DNA of 64,000 bases from assembly GCF_041333735.1 (NCBI RefSeq), contig NZ_JBGKFB010000001.1:1498501-1562500 (forward strand), given 5' to 3'. A model generated the notes under the pieces. It saw only the letters and a program-made list of their open reading frames with translations, was not told where the DNA came from and made no database searches. Made by a program: the position numbers and the translations under genes. The DNA is from Veillonella sp. (GTDB lineage: Bacteria; Bacillota; Negativicutes; Veillonellales; Veillonellaceae). Shown here in pieces: positions 7,355 through 15,651 of the stretch (its first letter is position 1; every line of letters starts with the position of its first letter).

Positions 7355-9634
7355 ATGAAACAAAATAGTAATCAAACTATAGAACGCTGGGGAATTCGTT
7401 ATACCGGTATAGTTCAAGGGGTCGGATTCCGGCCCCTTGTTTCTATGTGGGCACATTCTCTGGGGTTAACTGGTTTTGTTTATAATGATAGCCAAGGTGT
7501 TTACGTTGAGGTACAAGGTTGTGTCGATGATTTACAGCTATTTTTAGATGCTATTCAAGATGACCGACCTAGACTGTGCCGTATTACCAGTCAAACAGTA
7601 GAACATCTTACTATAAAAAATAATGAAGTTGAGTTTTCTGTGGAGCCATCTCCATTAGGGGAAGCAGTTAGCACGTTTATTAGTGCCGATACAGCGCCAT
7701 GTGCTGATTGTCTTAAAGAACTACAACAGGACAAGCGTAGAAAAGAATATCCTTTTATTAATTGTACAAATTGTGGCCCACGATATACGATTATTAAATC
7801 TCTTCCCTATGATCGGGAACGAACGACGATGGACGAGTTTCCTATGTGCGAAGCTTGTAAGGCTGAATACGAAGATATAGAGGGGCGCCGTTATCGTGCT
7901 GAACCTAATGCATGTGTTCAATGTGGCCCTCATTATACTTTATATAAACCTAATCGTACGGTTGTGGATACTGTAAATGTTTGGAATACTACCCGTGAAT
8001 TAATCAATGAAGGTAGTATTATTGCTATAAAAGGGATAGGTGGATACCATCTAGTTTGTGATGCTCGAAATGATGCGGCGGTCCAACGCTTGCGTAAGCG
8101 TAAGAATCGACCACATAAACCCTTAGCAATTATGGTAGGGTCCCTAGATACAGCAATCGAGCTTGTTCATCTTAGTGATGAAGAACTTGATGTTTTGACG
8201 GGAATGGAACGTCCTATCGTATTATTAAAAAGAAATACTGATAGTTTAGTGCGTTTGAGTCCCCATGTAGCTCCGGATAATCATATGCTTGGTGTAATGT
8301 TACCATATACACCAATGCATGAGGTACTATTACCGTCAGATGCGGCATGGGTCATGACAAGCGGTAATCGAAGTGGTGATCCAGTTTTATATGATGATGA
8401 TCAAGCCTTTGAAGAGTTAGAATCGGTTGCCGATTATTTCTTGGTGCACAATCGTCAAATTTATGCACCTCTCGATGACTCTGTTGTGACGGTCATCCAT
8501 AATAAACCTCGGTTGATTCGTCGTAGTCGTGGTTATGTACCAGAACCTATTCATTGTAAACTTTCAGGGCAAAGTCCGACACTAGCGATGGGTAGTGATC
8601 TCAAAAATGCATTTGCTATGAATAAAGGATCAGAAATCCTTGTAGGTCCACATATTGGTGATCTACAAAATGCATCTACTCATGCAACTTTGGAGTGGAC
8701 TATTGACCGATATGAGGAATTGTTTTCTATTCAACCAGAGAAAATTATTGTAGATAGTCATCCTCAATTTTTCTCGTCCCACTTAGGAGAGCGCATTGGT
8801 AAAAGTTTACAGATCCCTGTTATACCTGTTCAACATCATCACGCTCATATTGCATCAGTTATGGCAGAGCATAATCTAGAAGGCCCAGTACTGGGGATTG
8901 CCATGGATGGTACTGGATATGGACCAGATGGAACTGTATGGGGTGGTGAATTTCTCCTTTGCAAGGGGGACCAATATCAACGATTAGCTCATATCCATGA
9001 AGCGCCATTACCGGGGGGAGAGAAAGCTGTTTCCGAGCCATGGCGCCAAGCCTTATGGTATATCCGAAATTACTATGGTGTTGATGTTCCGCCTATTTAC
9101 CAAGATTGGATGAAAGAATTACCTAAAGGGTGGGACATATTAGATAAAGCCTTACAATCTACGATGCCTATGGTTCAAGCAACAAGCTGTGGTCGTTTAT
9201 TTGATGCGGTAGGCTCTCTTTTAGGGCTTGGCATGATCCACACCTATGATGCGCAAATTGCTATAGCCTTAGAGGCTCTATGTGAGGATGAAAAAGGAGC
9301 GTTGCTTGATTATAACTATGATGGGCGAATTCTTGATTTTACACCTACCGTTCAATCCATTATGGATGGTGTAGTTAATGGTGAATCTAGGGCTCATCTT
9401 GCTGCATCCTTCCATAAAACCGTTGCTATCGCATTATGTGAAATCGCAGCGGATTTAATGGAGCGCTATAATGTTAGTGATGCGGCTATTTCTGGCGGTG
9501 TATTTCAAAATCGCAAATTAGTAGAGCTGATATATCGCGCTTGGCATGTAGGCGATTTGTATATGAATGAAGCAGTTCCTTCCAATGATGGCGGATTAGC
9601 CTTTGGTCAACTATGGATTGGTAATCAGAAATAG
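7355..9634 (+). CDS. hypF: Carbamoyltransferase HypF ([NiFe]-hydrogenase maturation)
   Basis: A 759-residue protein of normal length and full domain order. The acylphosphatase-like domain (~10-100) has GIVQGVGFRPLV. Two zinc-finger modules (~115-190) carry CADCLKEL, CTNCGP, CEACK and CVQCGP. A YrdC-like domain (~205-395) follows, then a Kae1-like carbamoyl-transfer domain with HHHAHIASVMAEH and a late SGGVFQNRKL. HypF converts carbamoyl phosphate and ATP into the thiocarbamate on the HypE C-terminal Cys, the cyanide precursor of the Fe(CN)2CO centre. TAGGAGC lies before the start. hypC, hypD and hypE follow after a 143-bp regulatory gap. Confidence 0.96.
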   Translation: MKQNSNQTIERWGIRYTGIVQGVGFRPLVSMWAHSLGLTGFVYNDSQGVYVEVQGCVDDLQLFLDAIQDDRPRLCRITSQTVEHLTIKNNEVEFSVEPSPLGEAVSTFISADTAPCADCLKELQQDKRRKEYPFINCTNCGPRYTIIKSLPYDRERTTMDEFPMCEACKAEYEDIEGRRYRAEPNACVQCGPHYTLYKPNRTVVDTVNVWNTTRELINEGSIIAIKGIGGYHLVCDARNDAAVQRLRKRKNRPHKPLAIMVGSLDTAIELVHLSDEELDVLTGMERPIVLLKRNTDSLVRLSPHVAPDNHMLGVMLPYTPMHEVLLPSDAAWVMTSGNRSGDPVLYDDDQAFEELESVADYFLVHNRQIYAPLDDSVVTVIHNKPRLIRRSRGYVPEPIHCKLSGQSPTLAMGSDLKNAFAMNKGSEILVGPHIGDLQNASTHATLEWTIDRYEELFSIQPEKIIVDSHPQFFSSHLGERIGKSLQIPVIPVQHHHAHIASVMAEHNLEGPVLGIAMDGTGYGPDGTVWGGEFLLCKGDQYQRLAHIHEAPLPGGEKAVSEPWRQALWYIRNYYGVDVPPIYQDWMKELPKGWDILDKALQSTMPMVQATSCGRLFDAVGSLLGLGMIHTYDAQIAIALEALCEDEKGALLDYNYDGRILDFTPTVQSIMDGVVNGESRAHLAASFHKTVAIALCEIAADLMERYNVSDAAISGGVFQNRKLVELIYRAWHVGDLYMNEAVPSNDGGLAFGQLWIGNQK

Positions 9635-9644
9635 TTATATATTC

Positions 9645-9688
9645 TTGTAGTTAGTATCACTTAATAATTACTACAATTGTGATACAAT
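9645..9688. promoter_or_regulatory. Interlocked inverted repeats overlapping the hypC promoter
   Basis: Two 7-bp inverted repeats interleave. TTGTAGT (9645-9651) pairs with ACTACAA (9670-9676), and GTATCAC (9654-9660) pairs with GTGATAC (9679-9685). Both pairs have the same 25-bp offset. The second right arm overlaps an extended -10, TGATACAAT (core 9683-9688). This looks like a composite operator, or an RNA pseudoknot if transcribed. GTATCAC-N18-GTGATAC is loosely reminiscent of NikR half-sites, which is only a suggestion. Confidence 0.5.
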
Positions 9689-9712
9689 GATATTAGAAAT
9701 ATTTATATATGG

Positions 9713-9740
9713 TGAGTTTTCTTTCTCGAAAGTAAACTCA
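9713..9740 (+). other. Leader hairpin upstream of hypC
   Basis: TGAGTTTTCTTTC pairs with GAAAGTAAACTCA over 13 positions (one mismatch) with a 2-nt turn. It lies 38 bp before the hypC ATG, downstream of the presumed -10. It has no T-run, so it is more likely a 5' UTR structure than a terminator. Confidence 0.5.
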
Positions 9741-9777
9741 TAGAATTTGTTATTAATATAATATATAAGGAGATAGT

Positions 9778-10029
9778 ATGTGCTTAGCTGTACCAGCACA
9801 GTTAGTAGCTGTGAATGATGTTATTGGCACTGTTGAATTAACAGGTGCCACCCGTGACTGCAGCTTACTCCTCGTACCAGAAGCAAAGGTAGGGGACTGG
9901 TTGTTAGTCCATGCGGGTTTTGCTGTACAAATTGTTGATGAAGAAGAGGCACAAAAGACATTAGAGGCCTTTAAGGAGCTAGAAGAACTTGAAGAAGCTT
10001 ACTTTGCAGGAAAAGCAGAACAGTGCTGA
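9778..10029 (+). CDS. hypC: Hydrogenase maturation chaperone HypC
   Basis: An 83-residue protein starting MCLAVPAQLV. This is the HypC/HybG signature, in which Cys2 becomes the N-terminal ligand for the Fe(CN)2CO unit after Met removal. The OB-fold core (GDWLLVHAGFAVQIVDEEEA) is intact, followed by a Glu-rich C-terminal helix. HypC pairs with HypD for assembly of the iron centre and then delivers it to the hydrogenase large subunit. AAGGAGATAGT precedes the ATG. Its 3' end overlaps the proposed hypD start by 41 bp, indicating translational coupling. Confidence 0.95.
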   Translation: MCLAVPAQLVAVNDVIGTVELTGATRDCSLLLVPEAKVGDWLLVHAGFAVQIVDEEEAQKTLEAFKELEELEEAYFAGKAEQC

Positions 10030-11107
10030 TGCGTTGTTAAAACGCATCAATGCTCTCCATGAGCCTGGGGAAACCGTAAGGCTTATGGAGGTATGTGGTA
10101 CACATACTGTATCGATTTTCCGTGAAGGTCTTCGACAATTATTGCCAAGTGGCATTGAACTTGTAAGTGGACCAGGATGTCCTGTATGTGTAACAGATCA
10201 AACGTATATGGATAAGGCGTTAGCCTATGCTGAACGGGATGATGTTATTATTGCTACCTTTGGGGATATGTTAAAGGTTCCTGGTAGCTATAGTAGTCTT
10301 AGTGCGGCTCAAACAAAGGGCGCCCATATTCATGTCATTTATACCCCTTTAGAGGTGGTAGAACTTAGTAAAAAATATCCAGATAAGAAAATAGTATTTC
10401 TGGCTATAGGTTTTGAAACGACTATTGCCGTTATTTGTGCAACTGTAAAAGCAGTTCATGCAGCAGGGCTGAAGAATGTTTTCTTCCTTGTATCTCATAA
10501 ATTAGTGCCTCCTGCATTACGAGCTTTACTAGATAAACAAGAAGGGCATATCGACGGATTTATTTTGCCAGGTCATGTAAGCGTTATTATTGGTGAAGAA
10601 CCATACCGATTCTTACCTGAAGAATATCACATACCGTCTTGTATTGCTGGCTTTGATGGACTTGAGATTTTATCTGCTATAGCAAATATTTTAGAGCAAC
10701 GTAAAACAGGTGATTTTGTGGTGGGTAATACCTATCATTCTGTAGTTATGCAGAAGGGGAATCCTGTAGCGCAAGCGATGATCAAAGAGGTATATGATGT
10801 ATGTGATGACGCGTGGCGCGGTATAGGTGTTATTCCTAACTCTGGCTTAAGATTAAAGGAAGAATATGCAGCCTATGATGTGGAACGGGCATTACCTATC
10901 CAGCTTGAAAAGTCTTCTCTTGATCCGAAGGGATGCCAATGTGGTCGTGTATTGCAAGGTCTTATTAAGCCTAGTGAATGTCCATTATTTGGTAAAAGCT
11001 GTACTGCTGACCACCCTGTTGGTGCTTGCATGGTATCTGTAGAAGGCAGTTGTGCAGCGTGGTATAAATACGGTTATTCAAGTGGTGGATCGACGTGGGA
11101 GGATTAA
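9989..11107 (+). CDS. hypD: Hydrogenase maturation protein HypD
   Basis: A 372-residue Fe-S scaffold protein for Fe(CN)2CO assembly. MEVCGTHT and the GPGCPVCVT loop carry the redox/iron-binding cysteines. The C-terminal part has the [4Fe-4S] cysteine set (CQCGRVLQG, CPLFGKSC, CMVSVEGSC). The start is a TTG at 9989, with AAGGAG 11 bases upstream inside hypC. No ATG lies further upstream in frame, and the next ATG (MEVCGTHT) would remove conserved sequence. The long overlap with hypC is unusual, but both reading frames are intact. hypE starts 1 bp after its stop. Confidence 0.92.
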   Translation: MKKLTLQEKQNSADALLKRINALHEPGETVRLMEVCGTHTVSIFREGLRQLLPSGIELVSGPGCPVCVTDQTYMDKALAYAERDDVIIATFGDMLKVPGSYSSLSAAQTKGAHIHVIYTPLEVVELSKKYPDKKIVFLAIGFETTIAVICATVKAVHAAGLKNVFFLVSHKLVPPALRALLDKQEGHIDGFILPGHVSVIIGEEPYRFLPEEYHIPSCIAGFDGLEILSAIANILEQRKTGDFVVGNTYHSVVMQKGNPVAQAMIKEVYDVCDDAWRGIGVIPNSGLRLKEEYAAYDVERALPIQLEKSSLDPKGCQCGRVLQGLIKPSECPLFGKSCTADHPVGACMVSVEGSCAAWYKYGYSSGGSTWED

Positions 11108-11108
11108 T

Positions 11109-12116
11109 ATGGAACGAGTTCGCTTAGTCCATGGGAATGGCGGTCGATTTAGTCATGAATTGACCGAGCGTTTTATTTTGAAATACTTTACAAATGATTT
11201 ATTGGCTCCTTTACATGATGGTGCTCAATTTCCCGTTACAGCAGGACGTATGGCGTTTTCTACAGATTCCTATGTAGTACAACCAACGTTTTTCCCTGGC
11301 GGTAATATTGGTAAATTAGCTGTCTGTGGTACTGTGAATGATTTAGCCATGAATGGTGCTATTCCACAATATTTAAGTTGTGGCCTCATCTTAGAAGAAG
11401 GATTGTCTTTTGATGAGTTAGATGAAATTCTTCATACCATGTCGGATATGGCTAAAGCTGCAAATGTACAAATTGTTACAGGAGACACTAAGGTTGTTAA
11501 AAAGGGCGAGGTAGATAAAATCTACATAAATACAGCGGGGATTGGCATGATTCCAGAGGGGATTGATATTGGTCCACATCGTGTGAAAGCGGGAATGGAT
11601 ATTATTTTATCTGGTGCTATTGGCGATCATTCTATTGCCGTTATGGGACAACGATTTGGATTGGATTTATCTGATGCATTAAAAACTGACTGTGCTCCTT
11701 TAAATAACATGGTTCATGCTGTACTTGATAAAGTGGGACCTCAAGTAGCTCTATTGCGAGATCCTACACGGGGTGGCTTAGGGACTGTTTTAAAAGAAAT
11801 TGCAGATCAAAGCCAAGTGGGTATTAAGGTAGAAGAAGCGGCTATACCAATTCACGCCGAAGTACAATCTGTTTGTGATATTTTGGGATATGATCCGTTA
11901 TATTTAGCAAATGAAGGAAAGGTTGTACTCGTAGTAGATCCATCCGTTACAGATAAAGTTCTATCTATTCTTCACAGCTTTGAAGAAGGTAAAGAATCGG
12001 TGCTAATTGGCAAAACATTAGATAAGAATATTGGTAAGGTTGGTTTGCAAACTGCTATTGGTGGTGTTCGCTTAATCGATTTGTTAGGTGAAGATCAAGT
12101 TCCTCGTATCTGCTAA
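11109..12116 (+). CDS. hypE: Hydrogenase maturation protein HypE
   Basis: A 335-residue PurM-like ATPase. It dehydrates the thiocarbamate on its C-terminal cysteine to thiocyanate; the C-terminus PRIC carries that cysteine. Residues FPGGNIGKLAVCGTVNDLAM and LLRDPTRGGLGTVLKEIA are typical of the nucleotide-binding AIRS/HypE fold. I chose the ATG at 11109 because of GGGAGG just upstream; a longer in-frame start at 11052 lies inside hypD and adds unconserved residues. hypF, C, D and E are present, but hypA, hypB and hydrogenase structural genes are not in this window. Confidence 0.94.
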   Translation: MERVRLVHGNGGRFSHELTERFILKYFTNDLLAPLHDGAQFPVTAGRMAFSTDSYVVQPTFFPGGNIGKLAVCGTVNDLAMNGAIPQYLSCGLILEEGLSFDELDEILHTMSDMAKAANVQIVTGDTKVVKKGEVDKIYINTAGIGMIPEGIDIGPHRVKAGMDIILSGAIGDHSIAVMGQRFGLDLSDALKTDCAPLNNMVHAVLDKVGPQVALLRDPTRGGLGTVLKEIADQSQVGIKVEEAAIPIHAEVQSVCDILGYDPLYLANEGKVVLVVDPSVTDKVLSILHSFEEGKESVLIGKTLDKNIGKVGLQTAIGGVRLIDLLGEDQVPRIC

Positions 12117-12370
12117 TTATATAATTGAGTTTCTCTAAGTCGTAAAGATATGTAAAGATAAGAACTATTTTAGGCCTATAGAGTATGAGTTAGACTTGAT
12201 ATTGACACTAATTCTTTATGATGGTAGCATTAAATTAAGTTGTGTAAAATTCATTGATTGTTCATCGGACTTTTATACAATGCTAGTATCTTTATGTGTA
12301 AGTTCTTATACTTTCACTAGAATCTATGTATAGAATTTGTTAAAATATAAGTATCTATAGGAGGCTTATT

Positions 12371-12817
12371 ATGAAAAAGAAGATTATTACAGCTGTTCTA
12401 GGGATTTGTTTAACTACAACTGCATTTGGCGGTATCTTGACTACTCAAGCTGGCGGCCTTAGCAGTATTCTTGGCGGTGCAGCTAAAATTGGTGGTATCG
12501 GTATTGTTATCAACAAATTCGGTCCACAAATTGACTCTTTCTTGAATAAATTATTGAAACAAAATAACTTAAGCACAGAATATACAACTAAAGTTGTACC
12601 TATCATCAGTATTGGTACAAAAGGTTATATCGGTGCTGCTCAAGTTACTGGTCCTGCATCTAGCATTGAACAAGTTAAAGCCGTTGCCCAAGTAGAAGGT
12701 AGCTTTAACGGTATGGTTCGTGTTAAAGGTTTAGTACCTGTTGATAGCACAAACCCAGTTGGTGCATCTCGTGTTCAAGGCGTAGGTGTATCTGCGATTA
12801 TCGATTTGAAAATTTAA
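12371..12817 (+). CDS. Secreted or periplasmic protein of unknown function
   Basis: A 148-residue protein with an N-terminal signal peptide (MKKKIITAVLGICLTTTAFG, probable cut near residue 27). A Gly/Leu/Ile-rich segment (GGLSSILGGAAKIGGIGIVIN) follows, then a soluble domain with alternating Val/Gly strands (IISIGTKGYIGAAQVTGP, VKGLVPVDSTNPVGASRVQG). I recognise no enzyme motif and no named family. TAGGAGG precedes the ATG. It is monocistronic: a 250-bp gap precedes it and a terminator follows. In a diderm it should be periplasmic or surface-associated. Confidence 0.65.
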   Translation: MKKKIITAVLGICLTTTAFGGILTTQAGGLSSILGGAAKIGGIGIVINKFGPQIDSFLNKLLKQNNLSTEYTTKVVPIISIGTKGYIGAAQVTGPASSIEQVKAVAQVEGSFNGMVRVKGLVPVDSTNPVGASRVQGVGVSAIIDLKI

Positions 12818-12851
12818 TGGCCACTGAGCATATAAAATAGTAGACTCAGGG

Positions 12852-12881
12852 AATAAGCACGGTCTTAGGCCCGTGCTTATT
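12852..12881 (+). terminator. Terminator hairpin after secreted protein gene
   Basis: AATAAGCACGG pairs with CCGTGCTTATT over 11 bp with an 8-nt loop. The downstream T-run is short (TCTGTT), so it may also act as an mRNA-stabilising hairpin. Confidence 0.65.
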
Positions 12882-12925
12882 CTGTTGTATAACAGTTATA
12901 CATTAGATACGTTGTGGAGGAATTT

Positions 12926-14044
12926 ATGAAGAAGCAAGTACTTACACTTTTAATGGCATCCTTGATTTCAGGCACTGCATTTGCTGCTCCTGGCACAGTT
13001 ACAGAGAAAACAAATGTTTTGGAAACTACTGTATATGGTGCAGTACAAGATGGTGCTGTAGTGGACCGCATTAATCAACTTGATGAAACCGTGTATGGTA
13101 CTGGTTTCAATGGCAATTCTGCTACATTGAGCAAACGTGTTGATTCCCTCTATAACTCCGTAGAAGGTAGTGGCACAAACATTTCTTTGCGCGAAGAAAT
13201 GGATGCGCTTGAATATACATATCAAAATAGCATTAACGCAGGTTCTCTTGTAGATCGCGTAGAAAAGATGGAACGTAGCGTTAATGGTCGTATTGGTAGT
13301 GGCTCTTTACAAAAACGTATTATTTCTTTGAAAACAAAAGTATATGGTAGCAATGTAACGCTTACTAACCAAGTTGGTACATTAGCTGGCAACCAAGTCT
13401 TCAAAGTTACCTTGAATGACGCTGTTTCTTCTAAAACTAGCCACGAAGGCGACACTGTTGCTTTCACAGTAGCTGAAAATGTAATGGATGGCAATGTATT
13501 ATTGGTACCTGCAGGTACAGTTGGATCTGGTACAATTACATCCTTGAAAAAGGCTCGTTCCTTTGGTCGTAATGGTGCATTAGATATTACATTTGATACA
13601 ATTCCTGCTATTGATGGTACTGAATTTACTGCAGTACAAGGTAAAGAATCTAAGGACAAAACTCGTAGTGAAGTTAAAGCAGCTGGTGCATCTGTAGCTG
13701 GTGCTGTTTTACTTGGACCTGTAGGCTTAGTAGGCGGTGCATTTGTTAAGGGAAAAAATATTGAATACCCTGCTGGTGCAACTATTTATGTACAACCTCA
13801 AGATTCTGTTACAATTCAAGGTCTTGTAATTGGTGGTGACGGTTTGGCTCATAGTGATGATGAATTGGCTGAAGCTGTAACTGTACCTAATACGGCCGAT
13901 GAATCTGAAGAGACTGTAGACACTAATGAAGCGGCTGTTGATGAAAATGAAACAACAACAGAGGAACCAGCATCAGTAGAAGAACAAGAAGAACCGGTAG
14001 AAAATGTTTCTCAACCTATCGTAGTTGTAAAACGTAATCAATAA
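12926..14044 (+). CDS. Exported protein with ~20-residue tandem repeats and acidic tail
   Basis: A 372-residue protein with signal peptide MKKQVLTLLMASLISGTAFA (cut AFA|AP). Residues ~21-141 consist of about six degenerate repeats of ~20 residues ending in V-x-G (ETTVYG, DETVYG, YNSVEG, ERSVNG, KTKVYG), each with an RVDxL-like helix. A beta-rich domain follows (~155-300; VLLVPAGTVGSGTITSLKKA, RSFGRNGALDITFD) with an AGASVAGAVLLGPVGLVGGAF stretch. The last ~70 residues are Glu/Thr/Val-rich and low in complexity. The ATG at 12926 follows GGAGG directly; the in-frame GTG at 12914 is inside that ribosome site. lptD follows 37 bp later, suggesting an envelope function. Confidence 0.7.
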   Translation: MKKQVLTLLMASLISGTAFAAPGTVTEKTNVLETTVYGAVQDGAVVDRINQLDETVYGTGFNGNSATLSKRVDSLYNSVEGSGTNISLREEMDALEYTYQNSINAGSLVDRVEKMERSVNGRIGSGSLQKRIISLKTKVYGSNVTLTNQVGTLAGNQVFKVTLNDAVSSKTSHEGDTVAFTVAENVMDGNVLLVPAGTVGSGTITSLKKARSFGRNGALDITFDTIPAIDGTEFTAVQGKESKDKTRSEVKAAGASVAGAVLLGPVGLVGGAFVKGKNIEYPAGATIYVQPQDSVTIQGLVIGGDGLAHSDDELAEAVTVPNTADESEETVDTNEAAVDENETTTEEPASVEEQEEPVENVSQPIVVVKRNQ

Positions 14045-14081
14045 TTAACAAATTCTTAAAGCAAGAGGAGTTCTAGTAACC

Positions 14082-15638
14082 ATGAGGAAACGTAAAGTAC
14101 AATGGCTGGCAGCGGCTTGTGTTTTTTGTTTAGCACAACCAGTATGGGCCGCTACGGAGTCAACCACGGTATATCAAGATCAATTGGATAGCGTTGATCA
14201 ATCCTATCTTGGAGAAATCTCTAAAGCATCTACACCTGAAAATAGTAATATCCGTGTTGTACGTCGTGGTGAAAAAGCAAAGTCTGATCAACCTACAGAA
14301 CAATTGCCGACTCGTATTGATGCAGATAAAATGTCCTATACTGGGTCCACTGGTGATGTATATGCACAAGGTGATGTAGTAGTGACTCAAGGTAATCAAA
14401 CCTTGATATCACCACGTATAGAAGGTAATACAAAAACTACAGAATACCGCACTGTTGGTGGTTATCGCTTTTTGGAAAATGGCGGTAAAACAAAGGATAT
14501 TACAGGTCAAAATATGACATATCGGACTAGTGACCGTCATTTTACAGCTGACCAAGCTTTTGGCTGGAATGATCCTTATTATGTAAAAGGTCAAAATGCT
14601 ACTTTTGATGGTGAAACTGGTCATATGGAAAAAGGCATGCTTACAACAAAACATGCGATGGCCTTTAAACATACACCTGATTATCGTGTAGAAGGTCAAG
14701 ATATCAAGGTATATCCTGGCGATAAAGTTATTATTAAAAAACCGTCTTTTTACATTAAAAACTTTAAAGTTTTAACTTTACCTTCTTATACAGCGTCCTT
14801 ACGTCATGATAAGGGTGAGCAGAAGTTTAGTCTTTTTTCTTTGATTCCGAGACCTATGTACAATAGTGATGATGGATTTGGCTTGCATGGTAGTACTGAG
14901 TATCCAATTGGTAAGCATGGTGAAGCATATATCGACTATCGTTGGTACATTAAAAATGGCTTTAAACCACAAATTGGATATCGTCATTATTTACCTTGGG
15001 CCACAGCATCTATAGGGTATAGTAAAGAATCTAATGAATATAATGATGAAACTGTATGGGTAGAAAAAATTGGTGAGGTTCGACTCGATACTCATACATA
15101 TCATGTAGGAAAATCCCCAGTTACAGTGCGTGGTGGTGTTAATGCTGGTTATTGGAAAGAAGGTTCTGTAAAAGGTTCTCATAAAGAATACTATACAGAA
15201 GTATCTCACGATCCAATTAAGCTTGGTAAAAATGCTAATCTACGATTCTTAGGTGGGTATCAACGCGATTATTATGGTTATAATGATACTATTCGTAGTA
15301 TGCCTTATTGGGGGGCTCGTTTCCGTTCTAAGGTTGGTAATCGAGCTAATATATGGGTTAGTTATAATCAACGCAATATTTCATATAACAACTCTCCATA
15401 TCGTTTTGATACTACGGAACTTCCGAAAGAACTTATCTATGGTGGTAGCTATAAATTAACTCGTCTAGATGACTTCTCTGTAAGTGTAAAAACAAATATG
15501 ATGAGTGGTGATATTGATTCTGTATACTATACGTGGCATCGTGATTTGCATTCCTTTGATATGTATTTGACATATAAAGATGCCCATAGAAGCAATAACG
15601 ATCAATGGAAGATAAAGTTTGTTGGCAAAGACTTTTAA
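14082..15638 (+). CDS. lptD: LPS-assembly protein LptD-like (OstA) outer-membrane protein
   Basis: A 518-residue protein with a signal peptide (MRKRKVQWLAAACVFCLAQPVWA). An OstA/LptA-like jelly-roll region follows (~75-230: RIDADKMSYTGSTGDVYAQG, GQNATFDGETGHMEKGML, YRVEGQDIKVYPGDKVIIKK). The C-terminal half (~230-518) has alternating aromatic/polar strands typical of a beta-barrel. E. coli LptD is much longer (~780), so the barrel here is short, as expected for Negativicutes homologues. It inserts lipopolysaccharide into the outer leaflet, which is direct evidence for a diderm envelope. AGAGGAG precedes the ATG. galU lies 13 bp downstream and is probably cotranscribed. Confidence 0.85.
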   Translation: MRKRKVQWLAAACVFCLAQPVWAATESTTVYQDQLDSVDQSYLGEISKASTPENSNIRVVRRGEKAKSDQPTEQLPTRIDADKMSYTGSTGDVYAQGDVVVTQGNQTLISPRIEGNTKTTEYRTVGGYRFLENGGKTKDITGQNMTYRTSDRHFTADQAFGWNDPYYVKGQNATFDGETGHMEKGMLTTKHAMAFKHTPDYRVEGQDIKVYPGDKVIIKKPSFYIKNFKVLTLPSYTASLRHDKGEQKFSLFSLIPRPMYNSDDGFGLHGSTEYPIGKHGEAYIDYRWYIKNGFKPQIGYRHYLPWATASIGYSKESNEYNDETVWVEKIGEVRLDTHTYHVGKSPVTVRGGVNAGYWKEGSVKGSHKEYYTEVSHDPIKLGKNANLRFLGGYQRDYYGYNDTIRSMPYWGARFRSKVGNRANIWVSYNQRNISYNNSPYRFDTTELPKELIYGGSYKLTRLDDFSVSVKTNMMSGDIDSVYYTWHRDLHSFDMYLTYKDAHRSNNDQWKIKFVGKDF

Positions 15639-15651
15639 TTAGGAGATAATT

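Noticed and set aside
7683..9041. Shadow open frames within hypF on both strands
   Set aside because: They have no ribosome sites, no protein-family signals, and lie wholly within a confident conserved gene.
9989..10029. The 41-bp hypC/hypD overlap as a frameshift or fusion
   Set aside because: Both proteins are complete with conserved termini; a TTG start inside hypC explains the overlap.
11052..11108. HypE start within hypD
   Set aside because: It adds unconserved residues; GGGAGG and ATG at 11109 give the standard HypE N-terminus.
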